Below the pieces are notes generated by a model, which saw only the letters and a list, made by a program, of their open reading frames with translations, did no database searches and was not told the origin of the DNA. The position numbers and the translations under genes were made by a program. A stretch of 7,576 nt of DNA from an uncultured bacterium (lineage in GTDB: Bacteria; Bacillota; Clostridia; Oscillospirales; Ruminococcaceae): positions 1-7,576 of the forward strand of contig CAJMLQ010000135.1 in the NCBI GenBank assembly GCA_905214265.1. The letters are read 5' to 3'. This document shows, piece by piece, positions 6,931 through 7,576 of the stretch. Position 1 is the stretch's first letter. The number at the start of each line of letters is the position of its first letter.

Positions 6931-6944
6931 GCGGCATCTGCCGC
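6931..6944. other. Short stem-loop between the DUF1846 stop codon and the terminator
   Basis: GCGGC (6931-6935) and GCCGC (6940-6944) can pair around a 4-base loop, just ahead of the terminator stem on the minus strand. It might protect the mRNA 3' end or be a by-product of GC-rich sequence. Confidence 0.25.
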
Positions 6945-6947
6945 CGT

Positions 6948-7576
6948 TTATTTGTGGTAGAGCTTCTTGGTCTGATACACCGGCTCACAGGTGAGGTTTA
7001 CACCTAGCTTACGGAAGACTGAGTCGTCCACTTGGGAAAGAATCACCGAAGAATGAGCCTCGCAGCCCTTCAGTGCCCCCAGCTGCTGCATGGCAGTTTC
7101 TGCCGCCTCATTGGTTACTGCGCTGATGGACAGCGCGATCAGCACCTCGTCGGTGTGCAGCCGCGGGTTGTGGTTGCCCAGATGATTGACCTTCAGGTCC
7201 TGGATCGGCTCAATGGTAGCCGGGGAAATCAGGTGGATTCCATCGTCGATGCCGCCCAGGGCCTTCAGAGCGTTTAAAAGCGCCGCCGAAGACGCCCCCA
7301 GCAGAGAGGAGGTCTTCCCCGTCACCACCGTACCGTCCGGCAGCTGGATTGCCGCGGCGGGCATGCCGGTCTCCGCAGCGCGATTCACCGCCGCCCGGAC
7401 GACCTTCCGCCGTTCCGTATCGATTTTCGCCTGCTTCATCAGCAGCTCCACCTTGTAAACCGCCTCATCCCCGCCGCGGCCAGTCCGCCGATCACACAGC
7501 GCGTGGTAATACCGCCGGACGATTTCCTGATAGGAGGCTTCCCGTACCGCCTCGTCGTCGGTAATGCAGAAACCAG
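6948..7576 (-). CDS. DUF1846 (UPF0371) family protein, C-terminal part, cut by the window edge
   Basis: The frame is open from the right edge (first full codon 7574-7572) to the TAA at 6948, giving the last 208 residues of a protein that in this family is usually about 500 long. A GTG at 7451 could be mistaken for a start, but the codons upstream of it continue the family sequence, for instance ITDDEAVREASYQEIVRRYY followed by ALCD and DEAVYKVELLMKQAKID. Other recognisable segments are TGKTSSLLGASSAALLNALK, HLISPATIEPI, NPRLHTDEVLIALSISAVTN, SVILSQVDDSVFRKLGVNLT and the ending YQTKKLYHK. The family is conserved in many Firmicutes and Actinobacteria and has a crystal structure, but I know of no firmly established function. 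The protein appears soluble in the visible part. It is followed by its own terminator and is probably not co-transcribed with the topoisomerase genes. Confidence 0.92.
   Translation of the reverse strand, partial: GFCITDDEAVREASYQEIVRRYYHALCDRRTGRGGDEAVYKVELLMKQAKIDTERRKVVRAAVNRAAETGMPAAAIQLPDGTVVTGKTSSLLGASSAALLNALKALGGIDDGIHLISPATIEPIQDLKVNHLGNHNPRLHTDEVLIALSISAVTNEAAETAMQQLGALKGCEAHSSVILSQVDDSVFRKLGVNLTCEPVYQTKKLYHK

Noticed and set aside
5911..6960. Plus-strand open frame (349 codons) antisense to the parE-like gene
   Set aside because: It covers the ATPase domain, the parE promoter and a terminator on the other strand, and shows no protein family signal.
7449..7451. GTG as the start codon of the rightmost minus-strand gene
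   Set aside because: The codons upstream to the window edge continue the DUF1846 family sequence without a stop, so the gene is truncated by the window and does not start here.
1..7576. Mobile element, CRISPR array, phage or defence system
   Set aside because: No transposase, integrase, direct-repeat array, toxin-antitoxin pair or tRNA attachment site is visible. Gene packing and composition look uniform and chromosomal.

Overview
The window looks like ordinary chromosomal DNA from a fairly GC-rich member of the Clostridia, with Oscillospiraceae-type gut anaerobes as the best guess. The reasons are strong GGAGG ribosome binding sites with short spacing, a fused IspD-IspF enzyme, a DUF1846/UPF0371 protein, and above all a second type IIA topoisomerase pair whose sequence is the divergent form I associate with Clostridia. 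The placement rests on protein resemblance read by eye, not on a search. I see no mobile element, CRISPR array, rRNA or tRNA.

Layout from left to right. Positions 1-28 hold only what may be the ribosome binding site of the next minus-strand gene. A minus-strand ispDF fusion (29-1186) encodes two non-consecutive steps of the MEP isoprenoid pathway. A 190-bp divergent promoter region follows, then a plus-strand two-gene unit: a small ArsR-type winged-helix regulator (1377-1745) and, 22 bp later, an FMN nitroreductase-family protein (1768-2433). This unit meets the next, convergent unit at a strong stem-loop (2456-2494) that can serve as a terminator in both directions.

The centre of the window is a minus-strand operon, parE-like (4801-6783) then parC-like (2499-4733), encoding the ATPase/TOPRIM and the DNA-breakage subunits of a type IIA topoisomerase. 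A promoter with 17-bp spacing lies just upstream of parE. It overlaps the longer reading frame and so supports the shorter start at 6783. Upstream of that, a Rho-independent terminator closes a minus-strand DUF1846 gene (6948-7576) that runs off the right edge.

The most interesting content is the topoisomerase pair. Catalytic residues are kept (ParC-like Tyr138; ParE-like Glu44, Asn48, Asp522, Asp524), while several normally near-invariant positions differ, including the serine linked to quinolone binding (Gln96 here) and residues of the TOPRIM motifs. Similar divergent pairs appear to be widespread in Clostridia, so this is a poorly characterised lineage rather than a new system. I did not find a convincing undescribed system in the window.
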